Below are positions 33,634-41,986 of a stretch of DNA of 64,000 nucleotides, piece by piece (the first letter of the stretch is position 1; every line of letters starts with the position of its first letter). The notes under the pieces are model-generated. The model did not search any database. It was not told the origin of the DNA and worked only from the letters and a program-made list of their open reading frames with translations. The translations under genes were made by a program, and so were the position numbers. Source of the DNA: Desnuesiella massiliensis (GTDB lineage Bacteria > Bacillota > Clostridia > Clostridiales > Clostridiaceae); the NCBI RefSeq assembly GCF_001403615.1, contig NZ_LN879457.1, positions 1,302,001 to 1,366,000 on the forward strand, written 5' to 3'.

Positions 33634-34821
33634 ATGTTCTCAAACATTAAAAATGCTATAGAAGATCTTAAAAATGGTAAGATTTTAATAGTTGTAGATG
33701 ATGATAATTTAGAAAATGGAGGAGCCTTTGTAATGGCTTCAGAGCTAGTAAAAAAAGAAGATGTAAATTTTATGATGAAGCATGGAGCGGGCATAATACA
33801 TATGGCCTTAATAGAGGAGAGAATAGATGAGTTAAACCTGCCTCAGGTCATAAGCGGAAATAAACAGCTTCAGGCTTCAGGCTATAGCTTTTCTCTAGAC
33901 CATATAGATTCAGGAAGTGGTGTATCTGCAGAAGATAGAGCTTTCACTATAAGAAAGCTTACAGAGGAAGGTGAAGCTGCAAATAGGTTTAAAATGCCAG
34001 GTCATGTATTTCCTATAAAAGCTATTAAAGGTGGAGTGCTTAAGAGAGCCAGCAATACTGAAGCAGCAGTAGACTTAGCTGTTATAGCGGGACTTTATCC
34101 TTCAGGAATTTTATCAGAAATATTAAATGAGGATGGCTCCATAGCAAAGCTGCCTCAGCTTATAGAATTCGCTAAGGAACATGGACTAAAGATTATATCT
34201 ATTGAGGATTTAATCGCTTATAGAAGAGAAGGTGAGTGCTATGTGGTTAGAGAAGCGGAAGCAAACTTACCTACAGCTTATGGAGATTTCAAAATGGTAG
34301 GCTTTGTGAATAAGCTAAATGGGGAACATCATGTGGCTTTAGTAAAGGGCGATATTCATCAAGATGATCCTGTATTGGTTAGAGTTCATTCAGAGTGCTT
34401 GACAGGGGATGCCTTTCACTCACTAAAATGCGATTGTGGAGAACAATTAGCCGCAGCTTTAAATACCATAGAAAAAGAGGGTAAGGGAATATTACTTTAC
34501 CTAAGGCAAGAAGGAAGAGGAATAGGACTTATAAATAAGATAAAGGCTTACAAGCTTCAGGAAGAAGGCTTTGATACTGAAGAGGCTAATATAGCCCTTG
34601 GATTCCCAGCAGACATGAGAGATTATGGTATAGGTGCTCAAATTTTAAGCGAATTAAATGCAAGAAAGATAAGGCTTATGACTAATAATCCTAAGAAGAT
34701 AATAGGACTTAAAGGTCATGGCATAGAGATTGTTGAGAGAGTTCCTCTAATAATGGATACTAATCTTCATAATGAAAGATATTTTAAAACTAAAAAAGAG
34801 AAGATGGGACACTTATATTAA
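33634..34821 (+). CDS. ribBA: RibBA-like protein: degenerate DHBP synthase, intact GTP cyclohydrolase II
   Basis: 395 residues behind AAGGAGG. The N-terminal half follows DHBP synthase, but the signature DDEDRENEGD reads DDDNLENGGA (Arg, Glu and Asp lost), GLIC reads GIIH, and GHTEA reads SNTEA, removing the metal-ligand His. This half is probably inactive. The GTP cyclohydrolase II half keeps the zinc site HSECLTGDAFHSLKCDCG, YLRQEGRGIGL, and DYGIGAQIL with RLMTNNPKK. GTP would therefore be opened to the diaminopyrimidine phosphate. Together with the deaminase-dead RibD it suggests a pathway other than riboflavin. Confidence 0.85.
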   Translation: MFSNIKNAIEDLKNGKILIVVDDDNLENGGAFVMASELVKKEDVNFMMKHGAGIIHMALIEERIDELNLPQVISGNKQLQASGYSFSLDHIDSGSGVSAEDRAFTIRKLTEEGEAANRFKMPGHVFPIKAIKGGVLKRASNTEAAVDLAVIAGLYPSGILSEILNEDGSIAKLPQLIEFAKEHGLKIISIEDLIAYRREGECYVVREAEANLPTAYGDFKMVGFVNKLNGEHHVALVKGDIHQDDPVLVRVHSECLTGDAFHSLKCDCGEQLAAALNTIEKEGKGILLYLRQEGRGIGLINKIKAYKLQEEGFDTEEANIALGFPADMRDYGIGAQILSELNARKIRLMTNNPKKIIGLKGHGIEIVERVPLIMDTNLHNERYFKTKKEKMGHLY

Positions 34822-34884
34822 TTCATAATGAACAAAGAAGGTTGATTTTTCTCTGCTATTCTGCAAAAAGTTAAAATTATAAAT

Positions 34885-34926
34885 AAAAGCAAAACTAAGC
34901 TGAATATTTAGCCTAGTTTTGCTTTT
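34885..34926. terminator. Terminator between convergent RibBA-like and AraC genes
   Basis: AGCAAAACTAAGC pairs with GCCTAGTTTTGCT with one mismatch; T and A runs flank it on both sides, so it can serve both strands. Confidence 0.8.
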
Positions 34927-34988
34927 TAATTTTATATTTTTTTAGACTTTAGCGAAGAATTTCACTTACTATGGATTAGAACTATGAA

Positions 34989-35867
34989 TTAGAAAAGCTG
35001 CTTGTATTTATTTGGAGTACAATTTTTATATTGCTTAAACTTTCTTATAAAATAGCTGAAATTATCAAAACCTACCTCAAAACATATATCTGAGATATTT
35101 TTATCTTCAGTTTTAATTATTTTAACTGCTTGTTCTATTCTATATTGGTTAATATAGTCTACAGGGGTCTTACCTATATTCTTTTTAAAAAATCTACAGA
35201 AATACTGAGGATTCATATTTACCTCATTAGCTAGGTCTTCAATATATATTTTTTTAGTGTAGTTATTTTGTATATAATTTAAGGATTTTTTTATTATATT
35301 GATTTTGTAATTTATGGAAGAAGTAGTGCTGCTTTCTTCAATGAGGAATTTATTTTCTCTTGCTATAAAGGAGAGGATTTTATATAAAGAAGCCTTTATG
35401 CCTATTTCCCAACCAAGTTCCTTTGAATCGTAGATTTTAATAGCTTCCCTTACTTCTCTAATTACCTCACTGCCCCACTGGGATTTTTCGTCAACTATTA
35501 AAGGTAGTCTAAACTGCCCCTTTAATAGGGGAGCTATATATTTGCTATGGCAATAATCAGAGCTTATACCGCTTAAAAAGTTCAAATCAAACAATAATGC
35601 ATGATGCTGTGAAAATTCATTATTCATGCAATGAGCGGAATGAAGCTGACCGCTATTAACAATTATGCATTGCCCCGCTGATACTTTAATAGGCAGGGTA
35701 TCCACTGTAAATACTGAAAAACCTTTTTCCATATAGATTATTTCAAACTCATTATGCCAATGTAAATATAGGTTGTACTGGCTCCAATAATGATGATAGA
35801 TATAAAAAGGTATAACAGCATCCCCTCTGTCTACGGTTTCTCTTAAGGTATTTTTTTCTGTATACAT
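34989..35867 (-). CDS. AraC family regulator (cupin sensor)
   Basis: 292 residues on the minus strand, divergent from the GH31 gene. The N-terminal cupin is seen in LHWHNEFEIIYMEKG and SAGQCIIVNSGQLHSAHC. The C-terminal 100 residues carry two helix-turn-helix units: IEDLANEVNMNPQYFCRFFKK and ISDICFEVGFDNFSYFIRKFKQYKNCTP, split around PVDYINQYRI. Such regulators usually activate a neighbouring sugar gene on binding the sugar in the cupin. The divergent glucosidase is the obvious target through the shared 155-base region. Confidence 0.88.
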   Translation of the reverse strand: MYTEKNTLRETVDRGDAVIPFYIYHHYWSQYNLYLHWHNEFEIIYMEKGFSVFTVDTLPIKVSAGQCIIVNSGQLHSAHCMNNEFSQHHALLFDLNFLSGISSDYCHSKYIAPLLKGQFRLPLIVDEKSQWGSEVIREVREAIKIYDSKELGWEIGIKASLYKILSFIARENKFLIEESSTTSSINYKINIIKKSLNYIQNNYTKKIYIEDLANEVNMNPQYFCRFFKKNIGKTPVDYINQYRIEQAVKIIKTEDKNISDICFEVGFDNFSYFIRKFKQYKNCTPNKYKQLF

Positions 35868-36022
35868 GAAGCAAACTCCTTATATATGTATATGTCAAAA
35901 TAGTGTTATTTTTAAGCTAAAATAAAGCAAGTTTTATGGTCTGAAGATATATATAATATTAATATAAGGTTTTCAAGTTAAAATAACAAGGAAAATTAAT
36001 TATAGAAGTTTGGAGGATTATT

Positions 36023-38425
36023 ATGTTTGGTAAGATATTAAGCCATAGTATAGAAAAGAATAAAGTATTCTTTCAATTTGAAGAGGGCCAAGGAAGGGTA
36101 GAGATAATAACTCCTTGGATAATAAATATTTTTTCACCCTTAAAATATGATGATCATTATTCCAGAGCTATAGAGGATTTAAAGATAGAGAGCTGCAGCT
36201 TTAAGGTTAAAGCAAAGGAGTGCTGCATTGAGATTAAAACAGAGGCTTTAACGGTTAAGGTTTATGAGGATTTTAAGGTGGATTTTTATGATAAACAGGG
36301 AAGAGTACTATGTGAAGATTTTAGGGAAGAAAGAGATCCTTTTATTAGAAGAGGAAATGTGAGCATAGCTGAAGAAGAGGGACATAATGTAGAGACAAAT
36401 AATGAAAAACATAAAATTGAGGTAATTAAAAAGCTCTTTGGGGATGAAAAATTCTATGGCCTTGGTGATAAGACTGGTCATTTAAATAAAAGAGGATATA
36501 ATTATGAAATGTGGAATACGGATGATCCTAGTCCTCATGTAGAAAGCTACAAAGCATTATATAAGACCATTCCATTTTTCATAACCCTAAGGGATGAAGG
36601 GGTATTTGGTATATTCTTTGATAATACTTTTAAATCTTATTTTGATATGGGAAAAGAAAACTCAGCATATTACTATTTTGGGGCTGACGGTGGAAATTTA
36701 GATTATTACTTTATAGGTGGTAAAGGCATTCAAGATATATTAATGGGCTATACAAATCTAACAGGAAAAACTCCACTACCTCAAATTTGGTCATTAGGCT
36801 ATCAGCAAAGCAGATGGGCTTATGCACCAGAGAGCAGGGTAAGGGAGATTGCAAAGAACTTTAGAGAAAAGGATGTTCCTTGTGATGTTATTCACCTAGA
36901 TATTGAGTATATGGACAATTTTAAAGTGTTCACTTGGCATAAGGAAAGATTCCCAGAGGAAAAGAAAACCCTAAAAGACCTTAAAGAGCAGGGCTTTAAG
37001 ATAGTTACCATAATCGATCCAGGAGTTAAAAAGGAAAAAGACTATGATATATATGAAACTGGATTAAAAAATGGATATTTTGCAACAGACAAGGATGGCA
37101 TAACTTATGTAAATAGAGTGTGGCCAGGAGATTCTGTATTCCCAGACTTTTCACAAGAGGAAACTAGAAACTGGTGGTCAGAAAACCAGAAGATAATGCT
37201 AGATTCAGGGGTAGCAGGTATATGGAATGATATGAATGAGCCTGCTAGCTTTAATGGAGCTCTTCCTGATGATGTACAATTTGAAAATGAAGGAAGAAAC
37301 ACAGATCATACTGAAATTCACAATGTATATGGACATCTTATGTCCAAGGCTACCTTTGAGGGAATAAAGAAATACAGCGGCAAACGTCCTTTCGTAATAA
37401 CTAGAGCCGCCTATGCTGGAACACAAAAATATTCTACAGTATGGACCGGGGATAATCAAAGCTTCTGGGAGCATTTAAGAATGTCCATACCAATGCTTTT
37501 AAATTTAGGGATCAGCGGCATCAGCTTTTGCGGCACTGATGTAGGAGGTTTCAGCTTTGACTGCACCGGAGAATTACTATCAAGATGGGTACAGGTAGGA
37601 TGCTTTACACCTTTATTTAGGAATCACTCCTGCATTCACACCAGAGACCAAGAGCCTTGGGCCTTTGATGAAGAAACCTTAAATATAAATAGAAAATATA
37701 TAAAGCTTAGATATAAATTGCTCCCATACTTATATGACCTAATGTGGAAGGGTGAAAGCACTGGATTACCAGTAATGAGACCACTAGTGCTTCATTATGA
37801 GCAAGATGATAGGGTTCATGAGATAAATGATGAGTTCTTATTTGGTGAAAATATTCTTGTAGCTCCTATATTAGAACAAGGGAAAACCTATAGAGCAGTA
37901 TACTTGCCAGAAGGAACATGGATGGACTACTGGACTAAAGAGGTTATTGAAGGAGCACAGCTAATAGCAAAAGAGGCTCCTCTAGATGTTTGTCCTATTT
38001 ATGTTAAGGCAGGAAGCATAATTCCAAACTATCCAGTGCAAAGCTATGTGGGAGAAAAGGAAATTAAAGAATTAACTCTTGATATCTATCCAGGTGAAGG
38101 AAATTATGTTCACTACATGGATGATGGAGAAAGCTTTAATTACAGAGAAGGAGAATATACTTTATATGAATTTTCTATGGAAGTAAAGGATGAGGCTACT
38201 GAAGCTACAGAAGTTGCTATTGATATAAGAAAAACTCATGAAGGCTTTAAAGGCTATGAAAGCTTTAAAGTACTTTACAATAAGACCTCCAATAAGACTT
38301 CCAATATGACTTCAGTTAAAGAAGTATATTTTAAGGATAAAAAGGTAGAATTTAAAGAAAATAATAATCATATTGAGTTTATTGTGCCAGCTGAGGAAGG
38401 TAGGATAATTATTAAAGAAAAGTAA
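36023..38425 (+). CDS. Glycoside hydrolase family 31 (alpha-glucosidase/xylosidase)
   Basis: 800 residues behind TTGGAGG; no signal peptide, so cytosolic. An N-terminal beta domain precedes the barrel, where GYQQSRWAY and HLDIEYMDNFKVFTW shape the sugar site. The catalytic nucleophile Asp lies in GIWNDMNEPA (near residue 403), the acid/base Asp in WTGDNQSFW. Further motifs are RNHSC and FLFGENILVAPI. The family cleaves terminal alpha-glucosides (or alpha-xylosides). A near-duplication, NKTSNKTSNMTS, sits in the C-terminal domain. The stop codon directly abuts the left end of a transposon. Confidence 0.9.
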   Translation: MFGKILSHSIEKNKVFFQFEEGQGRVEIITPWIINIFSPLKYDDHYSRAIEDLKIESCSFKVKAKECCIEIKTEALTVKVYEDFKVDFYDKQGRVLCEDFREERDPFIRRGNVSIAEEEGHNVETNNEKHKIEVIKKLFGDEKFYGLGDKTGHLNKRGYNYEMWNTDDPSPHVESYKALYKTIPFFITLRDEGVFGIFFDNTFKSYFDMGKENSAYYYFGADGGNLDYYFIGGKGIQDILMGYTNLTGKTPLPQIWSLGYQQSRWAYAPESRVREIAKNFREKDVPCDVIHLDIEYMDNFKVFTWHKERFPEEKKTLKDLKEQGFKIVTIIDPGVKKEKDYDIYETGLKNGYFATDKDGITYVNRVWPGDSVFPDFSQEETRNWWSENQKIMLDSGVAGIWNDMNEPASFNGALPDDVQFENEGRNTDHTEIHNVYGHLMSKATFEGIKKYSGKRPFVITRAAYAGTQKYSTVWTGDNQSFWEHLRMSIPMLLNLGISGISFCGTDVGGFSFDCTGELLSRWVQVGCFTPLFRNHSCIHTRDQEPWAFDEETLNINRKYIKLRYKLLPYLYDLMWKGESTGLPVMRPLVLHYEQDDRVHEINDEFLFGENILVAPILEQGKTYRAVYLPEGTWMDYWTKEVIEGAQLIAKEAPLDVCPIYVKAGSIIPNYPVQSYVGEKEIKELTLDIYPGEGNYVHYMDDGESFNYREGEYTLYEFSMEVKDEATEATEVAIDIRKTHEGFKGYESFKVLYNKTSNKTSNMTSVKEVYFKDKKVEFKENNNHIEFIVPAEEGRIIIKEK

Positions 38426-38763
38426 GGGACGGTTCATTCATTTTTTAGATTAAATAAAATTCATAGATTAAATTAATACTCTAAACGCAAGATCTATAAA
38501 TAGAGATATAGTTTTAATTATGTTGTAATTATAGAGAAATAACGTAGACTAATAGTTTATGCATTCACCATAATAGTTTAAATAGGATATTTTGGGATAT
38601 ATATAAGTATTATTAGATAAAGTTGTTTCTCTATATTATAACAAATTCTTAAGTAAATATTATATTAAGGAGCTTGTCCAAAATGAATTTGTGTATAAAA
38701 ATAGAACTTTCCATTATTTTTTAAAATAAAAAGTAAGAAATATATTTAATTTTATTATTTTAG

Positions 38764-39690
38764 TTAAATTTCTAAAGAAACTTTATATTGGTTTAGAAAT
38801 TTGAAGATAAGATTTCTATATCTTTCTTCGCTGCTTATTAAATGCACTGCAAAATTACACATTTTAGAGACTGTTGATTGCGTTGTATTGCCGATTATTT
38901 TGCATATATCTTTTATTTTATAGTCGCATAATCCTCGCATGAGTAGTGTTGCCAAGGCTCTGGAATCTCTAGACTTCTTATTGTTTTTTATATAAATTAA
39001 TATTTTATCTATACCAGTTTCTTTTGCTATAAAATCTAATATTTCTTCAGCGTTAAAATTTCTTATCAATATTTCTTTTTCATTCTTATATTCTGATTTC
39101 TGATTTTGAAGTTCCATTTCCTTTTCTAGTTTTGCATCATCACATAGATAAACAAATTTCAAATAATTTTCCCTTGTAATCTCTCTATTTATCTCGAATT
39201 TTTTTCTTATATCCTCTTCATCCAATAATCCTGTATTGTCTTTTTCAATACCTAAATATACCTTTAAGCTAGAAAATTTATATTTCTCTGGAGATTTTTC
39301 ATAGCCTTTTATTTTTATTGGATTGTTATGGATATATGCTATCAATGTAGCAAAATAACTAGTAGAATCAACTATTTTACTTTTAAATCTATCTTGAAAT
39401 AAATGACCATGTCTTTCATAAATTTTATTGTAACTCACTGCATATTTTAAATTTAATCCGTGCATTATCTTTGATATATCTGCGCCCATAGCTTCAATAG
39501 CAAAATGAGCATGATTTGACATTATACAATAAGCATGCACTTTAAAATTAAATATCTCTTTATAGTGCTTCATTTGATTTAAGTACCGCTCTTTGTCAAT
39601 ATCTTTTTTAAAGGCGTTAACCTCTGAGATACTCCTAACAATTATATGGTAGATGGCTCTATCATCTTTTATTCTGCTAGATCTTGGCAT
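38764..39690 (-). CDS. Y1 (IS200/REP type) transposase with C-terminal DnaA-like helix
   Basis: 308 residues from ATG 39690 with TGAGG upstream. The HUH motif is HAH in CIMSNHAHFAIEA; the catalytic Tyr is in LIAYIHNNPIKIKG. Other family marks are RAIYHIIVRS near the start and RHGHLFQDRFKSK. The C-terminal 90 residues (SRALATLLMRGLCDYKIKDI then GNTTQSTVSKM) resemble a DnaA-type DNA-binding helix pair, as found in many such single-copy RAYT proteins. The protein would cut and rejoin single-stranded ends at hairpin-bearing termini. It looks intact. Confidence 0.88.
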   Translation of the reverse strand: MPRSSRIKDDRAIYHIIVRSISEVNAFKKDIDKERYLNQMKHYKEIFNFKVHAYCIMSNHAHFAIEAMGADISKIMHGLNLKYAVSYNKIYERHGHLFQDRFKSKIVDSTSYFATLIAYIHNNPIKIKGYEKSPEKYKFSSLKVYLGIEKDNTGLLDEEDIRKKFEINREITRENYLKFVYLCDDAKLEKEMELQNQKSEYKNEKEILIRNFNAEEILDFIAKETGIDKILIYIKNNKKSRDSRALATLLMRGLCDYKIKDICKIIGNTTQSTVSKMCNFAVHLISSEERYRNLIFKFLNQYKVSLEI

Positions 39691-39705
39691 AAAAAAACCT
39701 CATTT

Positions 39706-39798
39706 CATAAAATTTTATCTATAATTTTTAACATAAAATAAGATAAATAATCAGTCTTTTAGGTTTTTATTTTATTAAACATTGAATGAACCGTCCCC
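39706..39798. repeat. Right-end repeat of the RAYT element, copy 1
   Basis: 93 bases from CATAAAATTTTATCT to GAACCGTCCCC. It matches 41871-41961 in the same orientation with about ten differences by eye. Confidence 0.8.
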
Positions 39799-39802
39799 TA
39801 AC

Positions 39803-39858
39803 TTGACACTTATTACAACTATTATTATAATAATTATTATAAGTATTATAATAATTAT
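39803..39858 (+). promoter_or_regulatory. Consensus promoter with tandem 15-bp repeats, ROK operator
   Basis: TTGACA (39803-39808), 17-base spacer, TATAAT (39826-39831): a perfect sigma-A promoter. TATTATAATAATTAT occurs at 39823-39837 and again at 39844-39858, 21 bases apart (two helical turns), the first overlapping the -10. This suits a dimeric regulator, most simply the ROK protein encoded next. Confidence 0.7.
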
Positions 39859-39875
39859 GAAAAGAGGAATGCTGC

Positions 39876-40904
39876 ATGAAACAAATGGTAAGTAATACCG
39901 CTCAGGTAAAAAGATATAACGTGGAAATTGTAAAGAATGCATTAAAGGCATTACCCAGTGGAACAAAGACAACCATTGCGCAAATTACAGGTCTTAGTGT
40001 GGCTACCTGCAACACCATTTTAAATGAACTAGAGGCTACAGGAGAGATTTTAGAAGTAAATAATGAATATTCTAGCGTGGGAAGACCAGCAAAGGCTTAT
40101 AGATTTAACGAAAATTATTCTTATATCTGCTGTATTTATATGATCTATGAAAACAAGAAAAAAATACTAAACTATGCAGTGGTTAATCTTTTAGGAAACA
40201 TCATAAAAGATAAATCTATGGTAAAAGAGCATATTGGCTATGAAGAATTAGAAAAGCTTGTGGAAGAGCTTATAGAAGAATATGAGAATATTGAAGCCAT
40301 AGGAATTGGTATACCTGGGGTGGTGAACAAGGAAAATGTCATTGATTTTTGTGATATAGAAGAATTAAATCACTGTGCTTTAGCAGAGAAGTTAACAGAT
40401 AAACTAGGAAGAGATGTGGTGGTTGAAAATGATATGAACTTGATTGCCTATGGTTTTTACCAAGGTGGAGAGTATGAGGAGGACACATCCATAGCAGTGG
40501 TTTCCTTTTTTAAAGACAATTGGCCAGGTTCAGGAATTATTGTAGATGGACACATTATCAGAGGAAATACAAATTTTGCAGGAGAGGTTTCTTATTTGCC
40601 CTTTGGCTGCAGTCATGATGAACAGAAGGAGCAGCTAAAGGACAGGAATGGAGTCATTCAGCTTGTAGCAAAAACCCTATGCTCTTTGACAGCTATTATC
40701 AATCCTCATACCATTGTTATGACTGGAACTAACCTGGCAGAGGATATGCTGGAGGAAATATGTGACTACAGCAGCCAAATTGTACCCAAAGCGCATATGC
40801 CAAAAGTTCGATTAGAAAGCAATGTAGAGGAGTATTATTTAAAGGGTTTGAGCTCTATGACCTTAGAACACCTTAATAATCCAACTCGTAGGATAAATTC
40901 GTAA
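39876..40904 (+). CDS. ROK family transcriptional regulator
   Basis: 342 residues behind AAGAGGA. Residues 8-75 are a winged helix (KRYNVEIVKNALKAL, TIAQITGLSVATCNTILNEL, SVGRPAKAYRF). The rest follows the ROK fold (AIGIGIPGVV, VVENDMNLIAYGFYQGG, GSGIIVDGHIIRG, FAGEVSYLPFG). The ROK zinc motif CxCGxxGCxE is absent (GCSHDEQKEQ) and the ATP loop is altered, so it is a regulator and not a sugar kinase. It is 40 bases upstream of the PHP gene and probably controls that gene and itself. Confidence 0.85.
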   Translation: MKQMVSNTAQVKRYNVEIVKNALKALPSGTKTTIAQITGLSVATCNTILNELEATGEILEVNNEYSSVGRPAKAYRFNENYSYICCIYMIYENKKKILNYAVVNLLGNIIKDKSMVKEHIGYEELEKLVEELIEEYENIEAIGIGIPGVVNKENVIDFCDIEELNHCALAEKLTDKLGRDVVVENDMNLIAYGFYQGGEYEEDTSIAVVSFFKDNWPGSGIIVDGHIIRGNTNFAGEVSYLPFGCSHDEQKEQLKDRNGVIQLVAKTLCSLTAIINPHTIVMTGTNLAEDMLEEICDYSSQIVPKAHMPKVRLESNVEEYYLKGLSSMTLEHLNNPTRRINS

Positions 40905-40944
40905 AATTTTAAAATAAAATTATGAAGAAAAGGGGAGTTATAAT

Positions 40945-41832
40945 ATGGGTTGGTTAGATTTACACATGCACTCTAATATAAGTGATGATGGCGAGTTTTC
41001 ACCAAAACAATTAATGGAGTTTTGCTTTGATGCTGAGGTGAAAGTAGCTGCTCTTGCAGATCATAATTCCGTGAGAGGAGTGGGGGAAGTAAAACTTTAT
41101 GCTGATAAATTAGGTATTCAACTGATTCCTGCCATAGAACTGGATTGCAGCTTTAGAGATGTGGATTTACATGTGCTAGGCTATGGTATAGATCCTCAAC
41201 ATGGAGCTTTTGAAAAAATAGAGAAGGGAATTGAAGAACAAGAAAGGGCAGCAGCAAAAAAAAGAATGGATCTTGTGAAAGCTATGGGCATTGACTTTGA
41301 TTCTGATGAGGTTATGAAGCTGTCTAGAGATGGAGTAGTGACTGGAGAAATCATTGCAGAGGTGGCTCTTAAGGATAGTAGGAATAAGAACAATCCGCTG
41401 ATGATCCCTTATTATCCTCAAGGAGAGCGAAGCGATAACCCCTATGTAAATTTTTATTGGGATATTTGCTCTAAGGGAAAAAAAGCCTATGTACCTATAA
41501 AATTTATTAGTCTTCAGGAAGCTATAGAGCTAATTTATGCAGCAGGAGGTATTCCCGTGTTAGCCCATCCAGGAAACAATGTAAAGGAAGATGAGGAACT
41601 GCTGAACCATATTGTAAAAGCTGGAATTGCGGGTATGGAAGTGTATAGCAGCTATCATTCCCAGAGGCAGAGAGAATTTTATAAGGTGCAATCAGAAAAA
41701 TATGATTTGATTAAAACTGTGGGCAGTGATTTTCATGGCAAAACAAAGCCTGCCATAAAATTAGGTGGTGTTCATTGTGATAATGCAGAGGAAGAAATCT
41801 ATCAGGCATTAATGAGAAAAATAAAATCCTGA
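40945..41832 (+). CDS. PHP domain phosphoesterase (TrpH/YciV-like)
   Basis: 295 residues behind AGGGGAG. Metal-binding motifs of the PHP family are clear: DLHMHSNISDDGEFSP, ALADHNSV, PAIELDC, GIPVLAHPGNN, and the final VGSDFHGKTKP. TrpH-type members hydrolyse nucleoside 3',5'-bisphosphates or the 5' end of short RNAs, but sugar-phosphate substrates are known for the wider family. Co-transcription with a ROK regulator hints at a carbohydrate-linked role here. The stop is followed within 40 bases by the stray transposon end. Confidence 0.85.
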   Translation: MGWLDLHMHSNISDDGEFSPKQLMEFCFDAEVKVAALADHNSVRGVGEVKLYADKLGIQLIPAIELDCSFRDVDLHVLGYGIDPQHGAFEKIEKGIEEQERAAAKKRMDLVKAMGIDFDSDEVMKLSRDGVVTGEIIAEVALKDSRNKNNPLMIPYYPQGERSDNPYVNFYWDICSKGKKAYVPIKFISLQEAIELIYAAGGIPVLAHPGNNVKEDEELLNHIVKAGIAGMEVYSSYHSQRQREFYKVQSEKYDLIKTVGSDFHGKTKPAIKLGGVHCDNAEEEIYQALMRKIKS

Positions 41833-41870
41833 CTCTTACTAAGAATTTCAAATAAGTTATAGATATATAA

Positions 41871-41961
41871 CATAAAAATTTATCTATAATTTTTCACATA
41901 AAATAAGACAAACGATCAGTTTTTTAGTTTTATTTTATTAAATTTTGAATGAACCGTCCCC
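41871..41961. repeat. Solitary copy of the RAYT right end (MITE-like)
   Basis: 91 bases matching 39706-39798, ending GAATGAACCGTCCCC. No matching left end or transposase lies beside it. It separates the PHP gene from the MFS gene; the MFS ribosome binding site begins 14 bases after it. Confidence 0.75.
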
Positions 41962-41986
41962 ATATTTTATTCATAAGGAGAACATT

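Larger units (their letters stand above)
38426..39798. mobile_element. REP-associated tyrosine transposase (RAYT) element with inverted ends
   Basis: The left end GGGACGGTTCATTCA (38426-38440) and right end TGAATGAACCGTCCC (39783-39797) are exact inverted repeats. The only gene inside is the Y1 transposase. 38441-38763 holds no gene, only AT-rich sequence. The left end begins at the base after the glucosidase stop, and the right end sits 5 bases before the -35 of the ROK gene promoter. A diverged copy of the right 93 bases occurs again at 41871-41961. Confidence 0.8.
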
